Assembly (NCBI GenBank): GCA_023409535.1
Contig: JAEYGZ010000019.1
Location: 46,647-110,646, forward strand
DNA: 64,000 bases
Direction of reading: 5' to 3'
DNA from: Bacillota bacterium
Lineage (GTDB): Bacteria > Bacillota > Clostridia > Lachnospirales > Lachnospiraceae
Part shown: positions 43,844-51,726 of the stretch, piece after piece
Layout of the letters: every line of letters begins with the position of its first letter
Numbering within the stretch: position 1 is the first letter of the stretch
Notes under the pieces: model-generated
The model's input: only the letters and a program-made list of their open reading frames with translations
Database searches by the model: none
Told to the model about the DNA's origin: nothing
Position numbers and translations under genes: made by a program

Positions 43844-45175
43844 TCACTGCTTCAAAATACTGTTGACCGCTTTTTCCTGCGCATCTAAAGCAGACTGAAT
43901 ATCTCCGTTACTGGTAATAACCGCTTCATAGACTTTGTTAACCGCACTCTGGATATCTCCCTGGCCTTCCACTCCTAAGGAATAATCCTTAGAGGTCTTG
44001 CTGACATCGACAGACATCTTTCTGGCAATACCCTCCAGGGTTGTTGTGTCGGAAAGGAAATACTGATCTTCACTGGCTGCCGTGGTGGAAGGGAATATAG
44101 CAACTTCCTTGCAGAAAGCCAACTGGCTGGCATCATTTGTAATATAGGAAGCAAATTTGATTGCTTCTGTATGGTTCTTGCTTGCTTCAGGAACGACAAC
44201 ATTCATAAGTGCATTACGGCTTAACCCTATGCTTCCCGTAAGAGGCGCAGCGACACCGATATTCTCGTATACATCCGGCGCTTCATCCTTTATTCTGGAT
44301 AAGGTGGAACCGGAGGAGCTGACGATTGCTAATTTACCTGTCTCAAATAATTTTAATTCGGTATCCCAGGCACCCCAGTTTGTCTTAGGCAGATAATCCG
44401 CATCCGTCATGGACTTGAAGGCTTTCAGCAGATTAGCGGTGTCCGCCGTATTAAATGCGGCTGCCGCGCCATCCTCACTTAATACCGGAATACCCTCTTC
44501 AAATAATAAATTAAAGAATTCCGGAGGATTGTAAAGATAAGCACCTGTCGTATCCTTCATCGTCTTTGCCATTTCAAATGCATCCTGATAATTCGTAGGA
44601 ATATCCGTAATACCTGCTTTTTCAAACAATGCTTTATTATAGAACATTATGTTCGGCGATGCATACCAGGGAAATGCATATACAGAATCACCAATTTTTG
44701 CGGATTCATATAAGCTCGGAACATAAATGCTCTTTTGTTCCTGGGTTGCCTCTGCCTCCAAATCAACCAATGCACCTTTTCCGGCAAGAGTCAAGGCCAT
44801 CTGAGTATTTAAGTTAACGACATCCGGCGCGGTTCCGCCTGCCGCAGAGGTAACCAGTTTTTGCTGAATGGCATCATAGGGCAGATCTGTCCAGTTAACG
44901 GTTACATTAGGATTAGCCGCTTCGTAATCCTTAATTAATCCATTAAAGAAATCTGTAAATGTAGGCTGCAGTGAAATTGTCCAGAACTCGATGGTAACCG
45001 GTTCCGCCGCTGCCTCTGTGGGACTTGCTGCCGTTTCTGAAGGAGCTGCTGCGTTCCCTGTCGTAGAATCACCTGTTACATTTTGCGTTGCATCGTCTGT
45101 TTTTGTACTTCCGCAGCCATATAACATACTGACTGCAAAAACGAATACAAGACATAAACTAATCATTCTTTTCAT
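43844..45175 (-). CDS. extracellular solute-binding lipoprotein, family 1
   Basis: Sugar-binding receptor of the CUT1 importer, 443 aa. The signal peptide ends in lipobox L18-Y19-G20-C21 and is followed by a Thr/Ala/Glu-rich linker (about 22-60) before the mature fold (IEFWTISLQPTFTDFF, PDVVNLNTQMALTLAGKGAL). GGGAGG lies 9 nt before the ATG. Its promoter (45276-45304) and that of the divergent RpiR gene share one intergenic region. First gene of the long minus-strand sugar cluster. Confidence 0.94.
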   Translation of the reverse strand: MKRMISLCLVFVFAVSMLYGCGSTKTDDATQNVTGDSTTGNAAAPSETAASPTEAAAEPVTIEFWTISLQPTFTDFFNGLIKDYEAANPNVTVNWTDLPYDAIQQKLVTSAAGGTAPDVVNLNTQMALTLAGKGALVDLEAEATQEQKSIYVPSLYESAKIGDSVYAFPWYASPNIMFYNKALFEKAGITDIPTNYQDAFEMAKTMKDTTGAYLYNPPEFFNLLFEEGIPVLSEDGAAAAFNTADTANLLKAFKSMTDADYLPKTNWGAWDTELKLFETGKLAIVSSSGSTLSRIKDEAPDVYENIGVAAPLTGSIGLSRNALMNVVVPEASKNHTEAIKFASYITNDASQLAFCKEVAIFPSTTAASEDQYFLSDTTTLEGIARKMSVDVSKTSKDYSLGVEGQGDIQSAVNKVYEAVITSNGDIQSALDAQEKAVNSILKQ

Positions 45176-45214
45176 AAATTTTAACCTCCCTTAATAATAA
45201 AAATATTTATAACA

Positions 45215-45229
45215 AGCAGACCGTCTGCT
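45215..45229. promoter_or_regulatory. palindrome in the binding-protein gene leader
   Basis: AGCAGAC-C-GTCTGCT, perfect 7-1-7 palindrome located about 40-55 nt after the predicted transcription start. The 1-nt centre is too tight for a stable RNA loop, so a DNA-binding site (for example of the divergent RpiR protein) is the better reading. This is inference. Confidence 0.45.
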
Positions 45230-45275
45230 CAGTTATCTTTACCCCATGTCCATTTCTCATCAATCATTCATTTGA

Positions 45276-45304
45276 ATTATAATAGCGAACTTTTTTAATT
45301 TCAA
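45276..45304 (-). promoter_or_regulatory. sigma-A promoter of the sugar cluster
   Basis: TTGAAA, 17-bp spacer, TATAAT on the minus strand, about 100 nt before the binding-protein start codon. Confidence 0.7.
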
Positions 45305-45410
45305 TATTTCCGTAGCATATAGAAAGTAGTTACGTATTTTGTTAAACAGGAAGGTTTTTTGAAAGTACATTCCGTTTTTGCCACACAGTAACAAAACCGG
45401 TTCATTTGGC

Positions 45411-45439
45411 TTGTAGATACGGTGTTTATCGGATATAAT
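45411..45439 (+). promoter_or_regulatory. sigma-A promoter of the RpiR-ROK unit
   Basis: TTGTAG, 17-bp spacer, TATAAT. A potential ATG at 45422 lies inside this promoter, which supports the RpiR start at 45494. Confidence 0.65.
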
Positions 45440-45493
45440 CAGTATAAAAAGCACGACATACCTATTCTCAAACAGAAGGATGTGATATCCGAT

Positions 45494-46336
45494 ATGAAAT
45501 ATGCCGACGAAGAAGTAAAACAGAACATTCTAAAGATTTACGATGAGCTTACACCTGTTGAAAAAAGCGTGGCGGACTTTTTTCTCAGCAATACAAAGCT
45601 TATTAATTTTAACTCCAGGCATCTGTCAAAACTCTTATATGTTTCAGAAGCGACATTGTCCCGCTTTGCCAAAAAATGCGGCTATAAGGGCTTCCGGGAA
45701 TTGATCTATATCTATGAAAAAGACTTATCCTCAAATCAGCAGGAAAAGGATATCAGTACCTTATCCATGCGTGTACACGATAATTACCTGAAATTATTAA
45801 ATGAAAGCTTTGAAATGCTTGATGAACCACAGATGAAGCGTATTGCAGGTCTTGTCAACAAGTGCAAAAGAGTGTGCGTATATGGAATGGGAAGCTCCGG
45901 ATTTGCGGCTAATGAGTTTCGGCTCCGTTTTATGCGGACCGGACTGTATGTAGAGGCAATTACCGATTCGCAAATGATACAAATGAATTCGGCATTGATG
46001 GATGAGGATAATCTGGTGATTGCAATCTCCTTGAGCGGAAAGACAAAAGAAATTCTCTCCGGTATATGTCTGGCAAAGAAAAGAAATGCCAAGGTGGTGC
46101 TGATTACAGCAAATAAGAATGTGGAAGAAAGCGAATATTGTGATGAGGTGCTCTACGTCGCAATGTCCAAGAACCTGGACGGCGGTACCATGATTTCACC
46201 TCAGTTTCCCATCTTGGTTATGATTGATGTTTTTTATACCTATTATTTTGAAAATGATTCCTATTTTAAAGCAGAAAAGCATAAAGATACCCTCTCGGCG
46301 CTAAATGCATCAAAAAATGTAAGAATGGAGAATTAA
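45494..46336 (+). CDS. RpiR-family transcriptional regulator with SIS domain
   Basis: Sugar-phosphate-sensing regulator of 280 aa. The N-terminal helix-turn-helix is in TPVEKSVADFFLSN and YVSEATLSRFAKKCGYKGF; the C-terminal SIS domain has VCVYGMGSSGFAANEF and VIAISLSGKTKEI for binding the phosphosugar. Start ATG 45494 was chosen because upstream codons overlap the promoter. It is divergent from the importer and followed directly by the ROK kinase, so it is the likely local regulator of the cluster. Confidence 0.92.
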   Translation: MKYADEEVKQNILKIYDELTPVEKSVADFFLSNTKLINFNSRHLSKLLYVSEATLSRFAKKCGYKGFRELIYIYEKDLSSNQQEKDISTLSMRVHDNYLKLLNESFEMLDEPQMKRIAGLVNKCKRVCVYGMGSSGFAANEFRLRFMRTGLYVEAITDSQMIQMNSALMDEDNLVIAISLSGKTKEILSGICLAKKRNAKVVLITANKNVEESEYCDEVLYVAMSKNLDGGTMISPQFPILVMIDVFYTYYFENDSYFKAEKHKDTLSALNASKNVRMEN

Positions 46337-46337
46337 T

Positions 46338-47303
46338 ATGAAATATATCGGTGTTGATATAGGAGGAACAGAAGTCAAACTTGGGATTATTGATGAGAGG
46401 GGGAAGGTTCTTTCCTCCGGAAGCTGCAGCGCATCCTTTGATCAATATGAAACACCCATTTTAGATACCGTAATAAAGAGCTTGGATATTTTTCTGGCCG
46501 ATCATTCAAAGACATCCGGTGAATTTGCTGGAATCGGCGTCTCTGCCACAGGACAAATCGATATACATAACGGAATAGTTGCCGGTACTGCAGGACATAT
46601 CAAAAACTGGCAGGGAAGCCGTATTAAAGAAACGCTGGAAAACAGGTACGGTTTACCGGTGACTGTAATGAATGATGCAAACTGTGCGGCCCTGGCAGAA
46701 AAGTGGATCGGTGCGGCAAAGGATGCTTCAGAGGCCATTGTCATAACAATTGGTACCGGAGTAGGGGGAGGAATAATCATAAATTCCGAAATACTTGCGG
46801 GACATAACGGATTTGCAGGAGAACTGGGACATTTTTCAATATGTAACGAGGGTAGAAAATGTACCTGTAAAAATACGGGCTGCTACGAACAGTATGCCTC
46901 TACGACAGCTCTGGTCCATATGGTTGAGGAGGCGGTTGAAAATGGTCTTATTGATAAAAACAGTTTTGACACTAAAGGAATTAACGGGAAAACAATTTTT
47001 GAACAGCTGGAAAAATTCAATTCCGGTCTTCCGCAGATTGTAGACGAATGGCTGGACTATGTCGCAGACGGGCTGGTGAGTCTTGTACATATTTTTAATC
47101 CGCAGCTGATACTGCTTGGCGGAGGCGTCAGTGTTCAGGAAAAATATTTCATCGAACCCATACGCCGGAAGGTACTGGAACGGGTAATGCCTGCCTTCCG
47201 TAATAATCTGGATATTCAATCTGCCAGGCTTGGAAACGATGCCGGTATGGTTGGCGCTGTTTACTATTTTATTAAATGCGGGAAGAAACAGGATACGTTA
47301 TAG
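46338..47303 (+). CDS. ROK-family sugar kinase
   Basis: Cytoplasmic ATP-dependent kinase of the ROK family, 321 aa. The phosphate-binding loop is GVDIGGTEVKLG (5-16), the catalytic aspartate is D113 in MNDANCAAL, and the zinc site is H165 plus C175, C177 and C182 (CTCKNTGC). It starts 1 nt after the RpiR stop, so the genes are coupled. With nanE in the divergent arm it could be an N-acetylmannosamine kinase, or phosphorylate another (amino) hexose; sequence alone does not decide. Confidence 0.92.
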   Translation: MKYIGVDIGGTEVKLGIIDERGKVLSSGSCSASFDQYETPILDTVIKSLDIFLADHSKTSGEFAGIGVSATGQIDIHNGIVAGTAGHIKNWQGSRIKETLENRYGLPVTVMNDANCAALAEKWIGAAKDASEAIVITIGTGVGGGIIINSEILAGHNGFAGELGHFSICNEGRKCTCKNTGCYEQYASTTALVHMVEEAVENGLIDKNSFDTKGINGKTIFEQLEKFNSGLPQIVDEWLDYVADGLVSLVHIFNPQLILLGGGVSVQEKYFIEPIRRKVLERVMPAFRNNLDIQSARLGNDAGMVGAVYYFIKCGKKQDTL

Positions 47304-47371
47304 TCGGGCGCTCAAAGCATAAAACAGGAGGCTTTTGGGATATTTACGGAGGGTCTCAAATCCTTATTATA

Positions 47372-48427
47372 TTACAGCATCTCCATAATTTTCATACTCT
47401 TTTGAGCAGACAGATCTATAAAAGAACCATCAACTCTAACCACCGGATTTGAAATATTATGTGGTGGTACATATACAATTTCACCAAATTTGCCTGTACT
47501 CATCATAACCCTTGACCCGACATAATATTGTGAAATATTATGTATAAATTTAAGAAGAATTTCGGGATCATAATAGCCCTCGCCGATGCCTATCCTTTCA
47601 AATTCCCTGAAAGTATCAAACGGAGTCTGCCTCTTCTTGTAAACACGTTCTGAGGTTAGCGCATCAAAAGCATCCGCAATGGATATTATTTTTGCAAAAC
47701 TGCTGATACTTATGCCTTTTATACCAAAAGGGTATCCCGTTCCGTTTTCCTTTTCATGATGCATCAATACCGCTTCTTTAACTTTCTTATTTATGCCTGT
47801 GTTATCCTTAATTATTTCAAACCCTAATAACGGATGCATCTTGATAATTTCAAACTCTTCTGGGGTTAAAGGTCCTTTTTTTTTCAATATATTGATTGGT
47901 ATTTTTGTCTTTCCCACATCATGTAAAATGCCAGCAATCATTAGAAGCTTGATCTCGCTTTCCGGAAGCTTAAGCCACTTTCCGAGAAGCATTGAATATA
48001 ATGAAACATTGATGCAATGGGAATAGGTATATTCATCAACAATTCTTAGCTTATTCAGACATTCCGTTACAGCAATGATACCGCACATATTTTCATAAAG
48101 TGAACCGGATATCTCGTTGATCTTTTCATTATCAAGTCCTTTTCCTGCGGCAAGGTCATTGATAATTATCTTTACAGAATTTACACTTTTCTGGTATTTT
48201 CTTTTTAACTCAATAATATCCGCTTTTGGGTTATTAACGATATCAATTATTTTTGTTCGTTCGCGTGCCACGATCCTGTCCACCTTTAAAGCAGCAAGCT
48301 TTTGTCTTAAGGCTTCATTAACAATAGTGTTTTTGGTTATAATCAAACTGCCACAGCTGTTGAGTACATCCTCAACAATCTCATAGCCATCGGGGCATTC
48401 CAATGTGCTTAAAATGAGTTTTTTCAT
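47372..48427 (-). CDS. HD-GYP domain phosphodiesterase
   Basis: Cyclic di-GMP phosphodiesterase-type protein, 351 aa. The C-terminal HD-GYP domain is intact: SHCINVSLYSMLLGKWL, ILHDVGK, HHEKENGTGYPFGIKG and SIADAFDALTSERVY carry the metal ligands and the GYP motif. The N-terminal 120 residues resemble the DUF3391-like lead-in of HD-GYP proteins but are not clearly recognised. No membrane segment or receiver domain is seen. It is followed by a sister gene in the same orientation 105 nt upstream (48533-49477). GGAGGAG precedes the ATG. Confidence 0.93.
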   Translation of the reverse strand: MKKLILSTLECPDGYEIVEDVLNSCGSLIITKNTIVNEALRQKLAALKVDRIVARERTKIIDIVNNPKADIIELKRKYQKSVNSVKIIINDLAAGKGLDNEKINEISGSLYENMCGIIAVTECLNKLRIVDEYTYSHCINVSLYSMLLGKWLKLPESEIKLLMIAGILHDVGKTKIPINILKKKGPLTPEEFEIIKMHPLLGFEIIKDNTGINKKVKEAVLMHHEKENGTGYPFGIKGISISSFAKIISIADAFDALTSERVYKKRQTPFDTFREFERIGIGEGYYDPEILLKFIHNISQYYVGSRVMMSTGKFGEIVYVPPHNISNPVVRVDGSFIDLSAQKSMKIMEML

Positions 48428-48532
48428 ACAACTTACTCCTCCATAACTCGTAAAGTTATTTTTCTTGTTCCGGAAGTGCCTGCAGCTTTTTGGTTTCCTC
48501 TCCGGCAGCAGGGCGAATGTGAATTCCCCGCA

Positions 48533-49477
48533 CTAAAGAATCTCAACCACTTCAATGTCTCTTTCTACCGACAAATCATGATATTCATTCTCATAACAAA
48601 CTAACGGTTTTGTAATTTCTATTGGATTTATATAAACTATATTCCCAACTTGTTCGTTACTTAACCGAATCGCTCTGCCACTATAGTAGTCGATAATATT
48701 ATTTACAAAAATCTGACAAACATATGGGTCCAGATGATTGAAGCTGTTTGCTTGTATTTCCTCGACCGCTTTTAAAGGTGAATTCTTTTTGCTATATGTC
48801 TTGGTAGCTGTGATTGCATCAAATGTATCAGCTATTGCTATTATTCTGCTGAACAAATTGATTTTCTCTCCCTTTAGCCCCAAGGGATAACCTGTTCCAT
48901 CCATCCTTTCATGATGGAATAAAACACCTTGTAACACTTCCGAATCGAATGCGTTGATGCTATCTAATATTTTATAGCCTATGACCGGATGAGCTTTCAT
49001 TTTTTCCATCTCTTCTAATGTCAATGTATCAGCCTTATTTAATAGACTATCTTTAATTTTTGCCTTTCCGATATCATGTAAAAGCCCTGCACGAACCAGG
49101 TTCGCCAGATTTAAATAATCCAAATTCAGCCATTTGCCAATGACCAACGATATGAAAGCTACATTAACCGGATGAGAATACATATAAGGGTTTTTATCCT
49201 GAACGCTGTTTAGAAATGTTAATATATTCGTATCTACATTTAGATTTTTACAAATTTGAACCGAGCATATTTTTACTGGATTTAAGTATAATTTTCTGCC
49301 AAACCTGATATCTTCCACAATATTACGCGAAATACTTATTGCTTGATTATAAGTCTCTTCTAAACTAAACATACTTCTCTCCTTTAAACTTACAAACGCT
49401 TCTCTATGCAATACCGGCACAATGCGGCTTACATCCTGGAGTGTCTCCTCTTCCCCTGTAAATTTACTATCACTCAT
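48533..49477 (-). CDS. HD-GYP domain phosphodiesterase, sister gene
   Basis: Second HD-GYP protein of 314 aa, homologous along its whole length to its neighbour (MYSHPVNVAFISLVIGKWL, LLHDIGKAKI, HHERMDGTGYPLGLKG, AIADTFDAITATKTY). Both end in a common tail of about 40 residues with a GNIVYINP or GEIVYVPP segment and a D-L-S near the C-terminus. An AGGAT sequence lies upstream of ATG 49477. Probably a tandem duplication; both might hydrolyse c-di-GMP made by the cyclase at 28.2 kb, or be regulated by unknown partners. Confidence 0.92.
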   Translation of the reverse strand: MSDSKFTGEEETLQDVSRIVPVLHREAFVSLKERSMFSLEETYNQAISISRNIVEDIRFGRKLYLNPVKICSVQICKNLNVDTNILTFLNSVQDKNPYMYSHPVNVAFISLVIGKWLNLDYLNLANLVRAGLLHDIGKAKIKDSLLNKADTLTLEEMEKMKAHPVIGYKILDSINAFDSEVLQGVLFHHERMDGTGYPLGLKGEKINLFSRIIAIADTFDAITATKTYSKKNSPLKAVEEIQANSFNHLDPYVCQIFVNNIIDYYSGRAIRLSNEQVGNIVYINPIEITKPLVCYENEYHDLSVERDIEVVEIL

Positions 49478-49566
49478 AAAAACAATATCCTATTTTCTTA
49501 ATAAAACTCCATTTTTCGCACGAAACGTGTTTTTCACCGCACAAACCGTAATTGTAGCTCTAAGCC

Positions 49567-49595
49567 TTGAAGAAGTTTTTGCATCATGCTATAAT
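49567..49595 (+). promoter_or_regulatory. sigma-A promoter of the LytTR/GHKL unit
   Basis: TTGAAG, 17-bp spacer, TATAAT, 24 nt before the start codon of the response regulator. It makes the longer reading from 49422 unnecessary. Confidence 0.65.
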
Positions 49596-49619
49596 ATACC
49601 AAAAACGGAGGAGACAAAC

Positions 49620-50351
49620 ATGCATATTGCTGTTTGTGATGACAATATAAATGAACTTTCCCGTATTTTATCTCTGCTGGAGGATTTCGGCAGGGAGCGA
49701 GACGGTATGATTACATATGAAGCCTTTCACAGTGGTACGGAACTTTTAGAGACGATGCGGTCAAGTCAGTTTGATTTACTACTTTTGGATATCCTAATGC
49801 CGGGGGTTACCGGAATGGATGTTGCCAAAGAGATTCGCGGTTCTAATTATGAAATACCCATTATTTTTCTCACCTCATCCCGTGAGTTTGCCGTGGAGAG
49901 CTACCGCGTAAGTGCCGAGGACTACCTCATGAAGCCCGCGCGAAGAGATGAGATATTCTCCGTTCTTGACAAGCAGCGTAAAAGGTTAGCACAAGAGGAG
50001 GCGTATCTTACGCTGAAAACAGGAAGCGGTATCATGAAGCTACCCTTTTCGCAGATTGTTTATGTAGAAGTCATAAACCGCAAGATACAATTTATTCTTA
50101 CCAATGGCGAGGTGCGGGAAGTCTACGGCTATCTTACGGATTACGAGAGTATTTTGCTGTCAGACCCCCGTTTTTATAAGCCACACCGTTCTTATGTGGT
50201 GAACCTGTGCCAGGTAACCGCACTTGATAAAAAAGGCCTTGCTACCAGAGTGGGTAAAACAGTACCCGTGGCAAGAGATGCCTTTTCGAATGCGAAAGCC
50301 GCATATATGAAATATCTGCTGTCACCAAATAGACGGAGGGATATGCTGTGA
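49620..50351 (+). CDS. LytTR-family response regulator
   Basis: AgrA/LytR-like response regulator of 243 aa. The receiver domain has the acidic pocket HIAVCDDN and the phospho-accepting aspartate in LLLLDILMPGVTG; the C-terminal LytTR DNA-binding domain is seen in VYVEVINRKIQFILTNG and FYKPHRSYVVNL. GGAGGAG lies just before ATG 49620. It overlaps the downstream sensor kinase gene by 4 nt. Targets are unknown; no autoinducer-peptide gene is recognisable nearby. Confidence 0.93.
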   Translation: MHIAVCDDNINELSRILSLLEDFGRERDGMITYEAFHSGTELLETMRSSQFDLLLLDILMPGVTGMDVAKEIRGSNYEIPIIFLTSSREFAVESYRVSAEDYLMKPARRDEIFSVLDKQRKRLAQEEAYLTLKTGSGIMKLPFSQIVYVEVINRKIQFILTNGEVREVYGYLTDYESILLSDPRFYKPHRSYVVNLCQVTALDKKGLATRVGKTVPVARDAFSNAKAAYMKYLLSPNRRRDML

Positions 50352-51640
50352 TAGATACCATTATTATTTTATTTCGCTACGGCATTGTTTTGATGTTCGG
50401 TGTAGCGGTGTCTCTTCTTTTTGCCGGTGTGCAGCTTACACGGGCAGGCAAATTGGTGATTGCTGTTTTTTATATACTTATCACCTCCATTCAAATAATT
50501 TGCTGGGAGATGTTGGGGTTACAGGTCACAATGAAACTGTACCCTTTCATTACGCATTTGCCGTTGATCGCATTCCTCGTCCTATATTTCAAGCGTCCCT
50601 GGCTGATTTCGATCAACAGTGTACTGACAGCCTATCTTTGCTGCCAGGTACCACGCTGGGTTGGCTTGATGACGGCTGCAGTTTTCGGCAACCGTTATGC
50701 CGATCATATTGGTTACTTTGTTGCCATGTGCTTTGCTTACTATTTCCTCAAAAAATATGTGGCTGACTCAGTAAGACAGCTAATAGAGCGATCAATACAC
50801 TCATGTCTGCTGTTTGGTGCAGTCCCTCTTTTGTACTATTTGTTTGATTACGCCACTACCATCTATACTGATCTTTTGTATTCCGATACTCGTGAAGCGG
50901 TGCAATTTACTCCTTCTGTAATTTGTACCTTTTACTTAGTCTTTGTTCTCCTATACTATAATGAATCCCAAAAACAGACCAAGGCCCAGCGAGAGAGGGA
51001 CATCTTTGCTTCCCAATTCCAGCATGCCCAGTTAGAGCTTGATGCGATGCGCCGGATGCAAGACAGCACCGTGATCTATCGTCATGATATGCGCCATCAC
51101 CTCTCGCTGATCGGCGGCTTTGCGGCCGATGGTGATCTTCTGAAAATCAAAGAATATCTTGCAAGTACAGAAGCCGCTATTGATGCACTGACCCCGATAC
51201 GATATTGCGAAAACGAAACAGTCAATTTGATTTTATCCAGCTTTGAAAATAAGGCAAGAAAGATACAGGTTACTTTGCACGCAGATGTCAAACTACCGGA
51301 AGAACTTGATGTGAACGACACCGAGCTTTGTTCCTTGCTGTCCAATGCACTGGAAAATGCCATTACCGCAGCCGCACAGGTGGAGGAGGAAAAGCTTCGT
51401 AAGGTCTATATCCATGCCATTGTCAATGGTGACAGGTTGGTTATTTCTACGGAAAACGTTTATAGGGGAAGCATTGAAATGGAAGGCGAATTGCCGAAAT
51501 CAAAGAGTAAAGAAGCCGGACACGGCTTCGGAATCAAGAGTATAGTTGCCATTGTGGAACGCCATGGCGGCTTATATTCCTTCAATACAGAGGGAGGGGT
51601 GTTCCTACTGCGGCTTTTGCTGCCGCTGCAGGGGCAGTAG
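50348..51640 (+). CDS. GHKL-type sensor histidine kinase (AgrC-like)
   Basis: Membrane sensor kinase of 430 aa partnered with the LytTR regulator. About six hydrophobic segments occupy residues 5-205. The dimerisation helix has YRHDMRHHLSLIGGF with the likely phosphorylated H246, and the ATP-binding domain shows SNALENAITAA (N box) and GHGFGIKSI (G box). The last codons (LQGQ, stop) are formed by a tRNA-like repeat that extends past the gene, suggesting that the natural C-terminus may have been altered. Confidence 0.92.
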   Translation: MIDTIIILFRYGIVLMFGVAVSLLFAGVQLTRAGKLVIAVFYILITSIQIICWEMLGLQVTMKLYPFITHLPLIAFLVLYFKRPWLISINSVLTAYLCCQVPRWVGLMTAAVFGNRYADHIGYFVAMCFAYYFLKKYVADSVRQLIERSIHSCLLFGAVPLLYYLFDYATTIYTDLLYSDTREAVQFTPSVICTFYLVFVLLYYNESQKQTKAQRERDIFASQFQHAQLELDAMRRMQDSTVIYRHDMRHHLSLIGGFAADGDLLKIKEYLASTEAAIDALTPIRYCENETVNLILSSFENKARKIQVTLHADVKLPEELDVNDTELCSLLSNALENAITAAAQVEEEKLRKVYIHAIVNGDRLVISTENVYRGSIEMEGELPKSKSKEAGHGFGIKSIVAIVERHGGLYSFNTEGGVFLLRLLLPLQGQ

Positions 51641-51726
51641 GATCTGAACCCATCTGCCCCATCTGCAAACACTGATAGAAGGGCATTTTCGCATGCTTAT
51701 TTTAAAATGTAATCAGGAGTGTAATC
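51629..51726 (-). repeat. tRNA-3'-end-like dispersed repeat, copy B
   Basis: A 98-nt copy with a perfect GGGGCAG/CTGCCCC stem (51631-51637 / 51654-51660) enclosing a T-loop-like GGGTTCAGATCC (minus strand). It is about 85% identical to copy C at 59381-59478. It begins in the last codons of the histidine kinase gene and ends in the last codons of the BceB-like gene. Confidence 0.6.

Noticed and set aside
45422..45493. Longer N-terminus of the RpiR regulator
   Set aside because: The upstream ATG lies within the promoter, before the transcription start.
36484..47303. Classical sialic acid operon
   Set aside because: NanE and a possible kinase are present, but no N-acetylneuraminate lyase, sialidase or sialic acid transporter is seen, while several genes are foreign to that pathway.
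49422..49619. Longer N-terminus of the LytTR regulator
   Set aside because: The extension covers the promoter and lacks similarity; GGAGGAG precedes the ATG at 49620.
51629..51726. tRNA gene
   Set aside because: Only the T-arm/acceptor-like 3' end is present; D and anticodon arms are missing.
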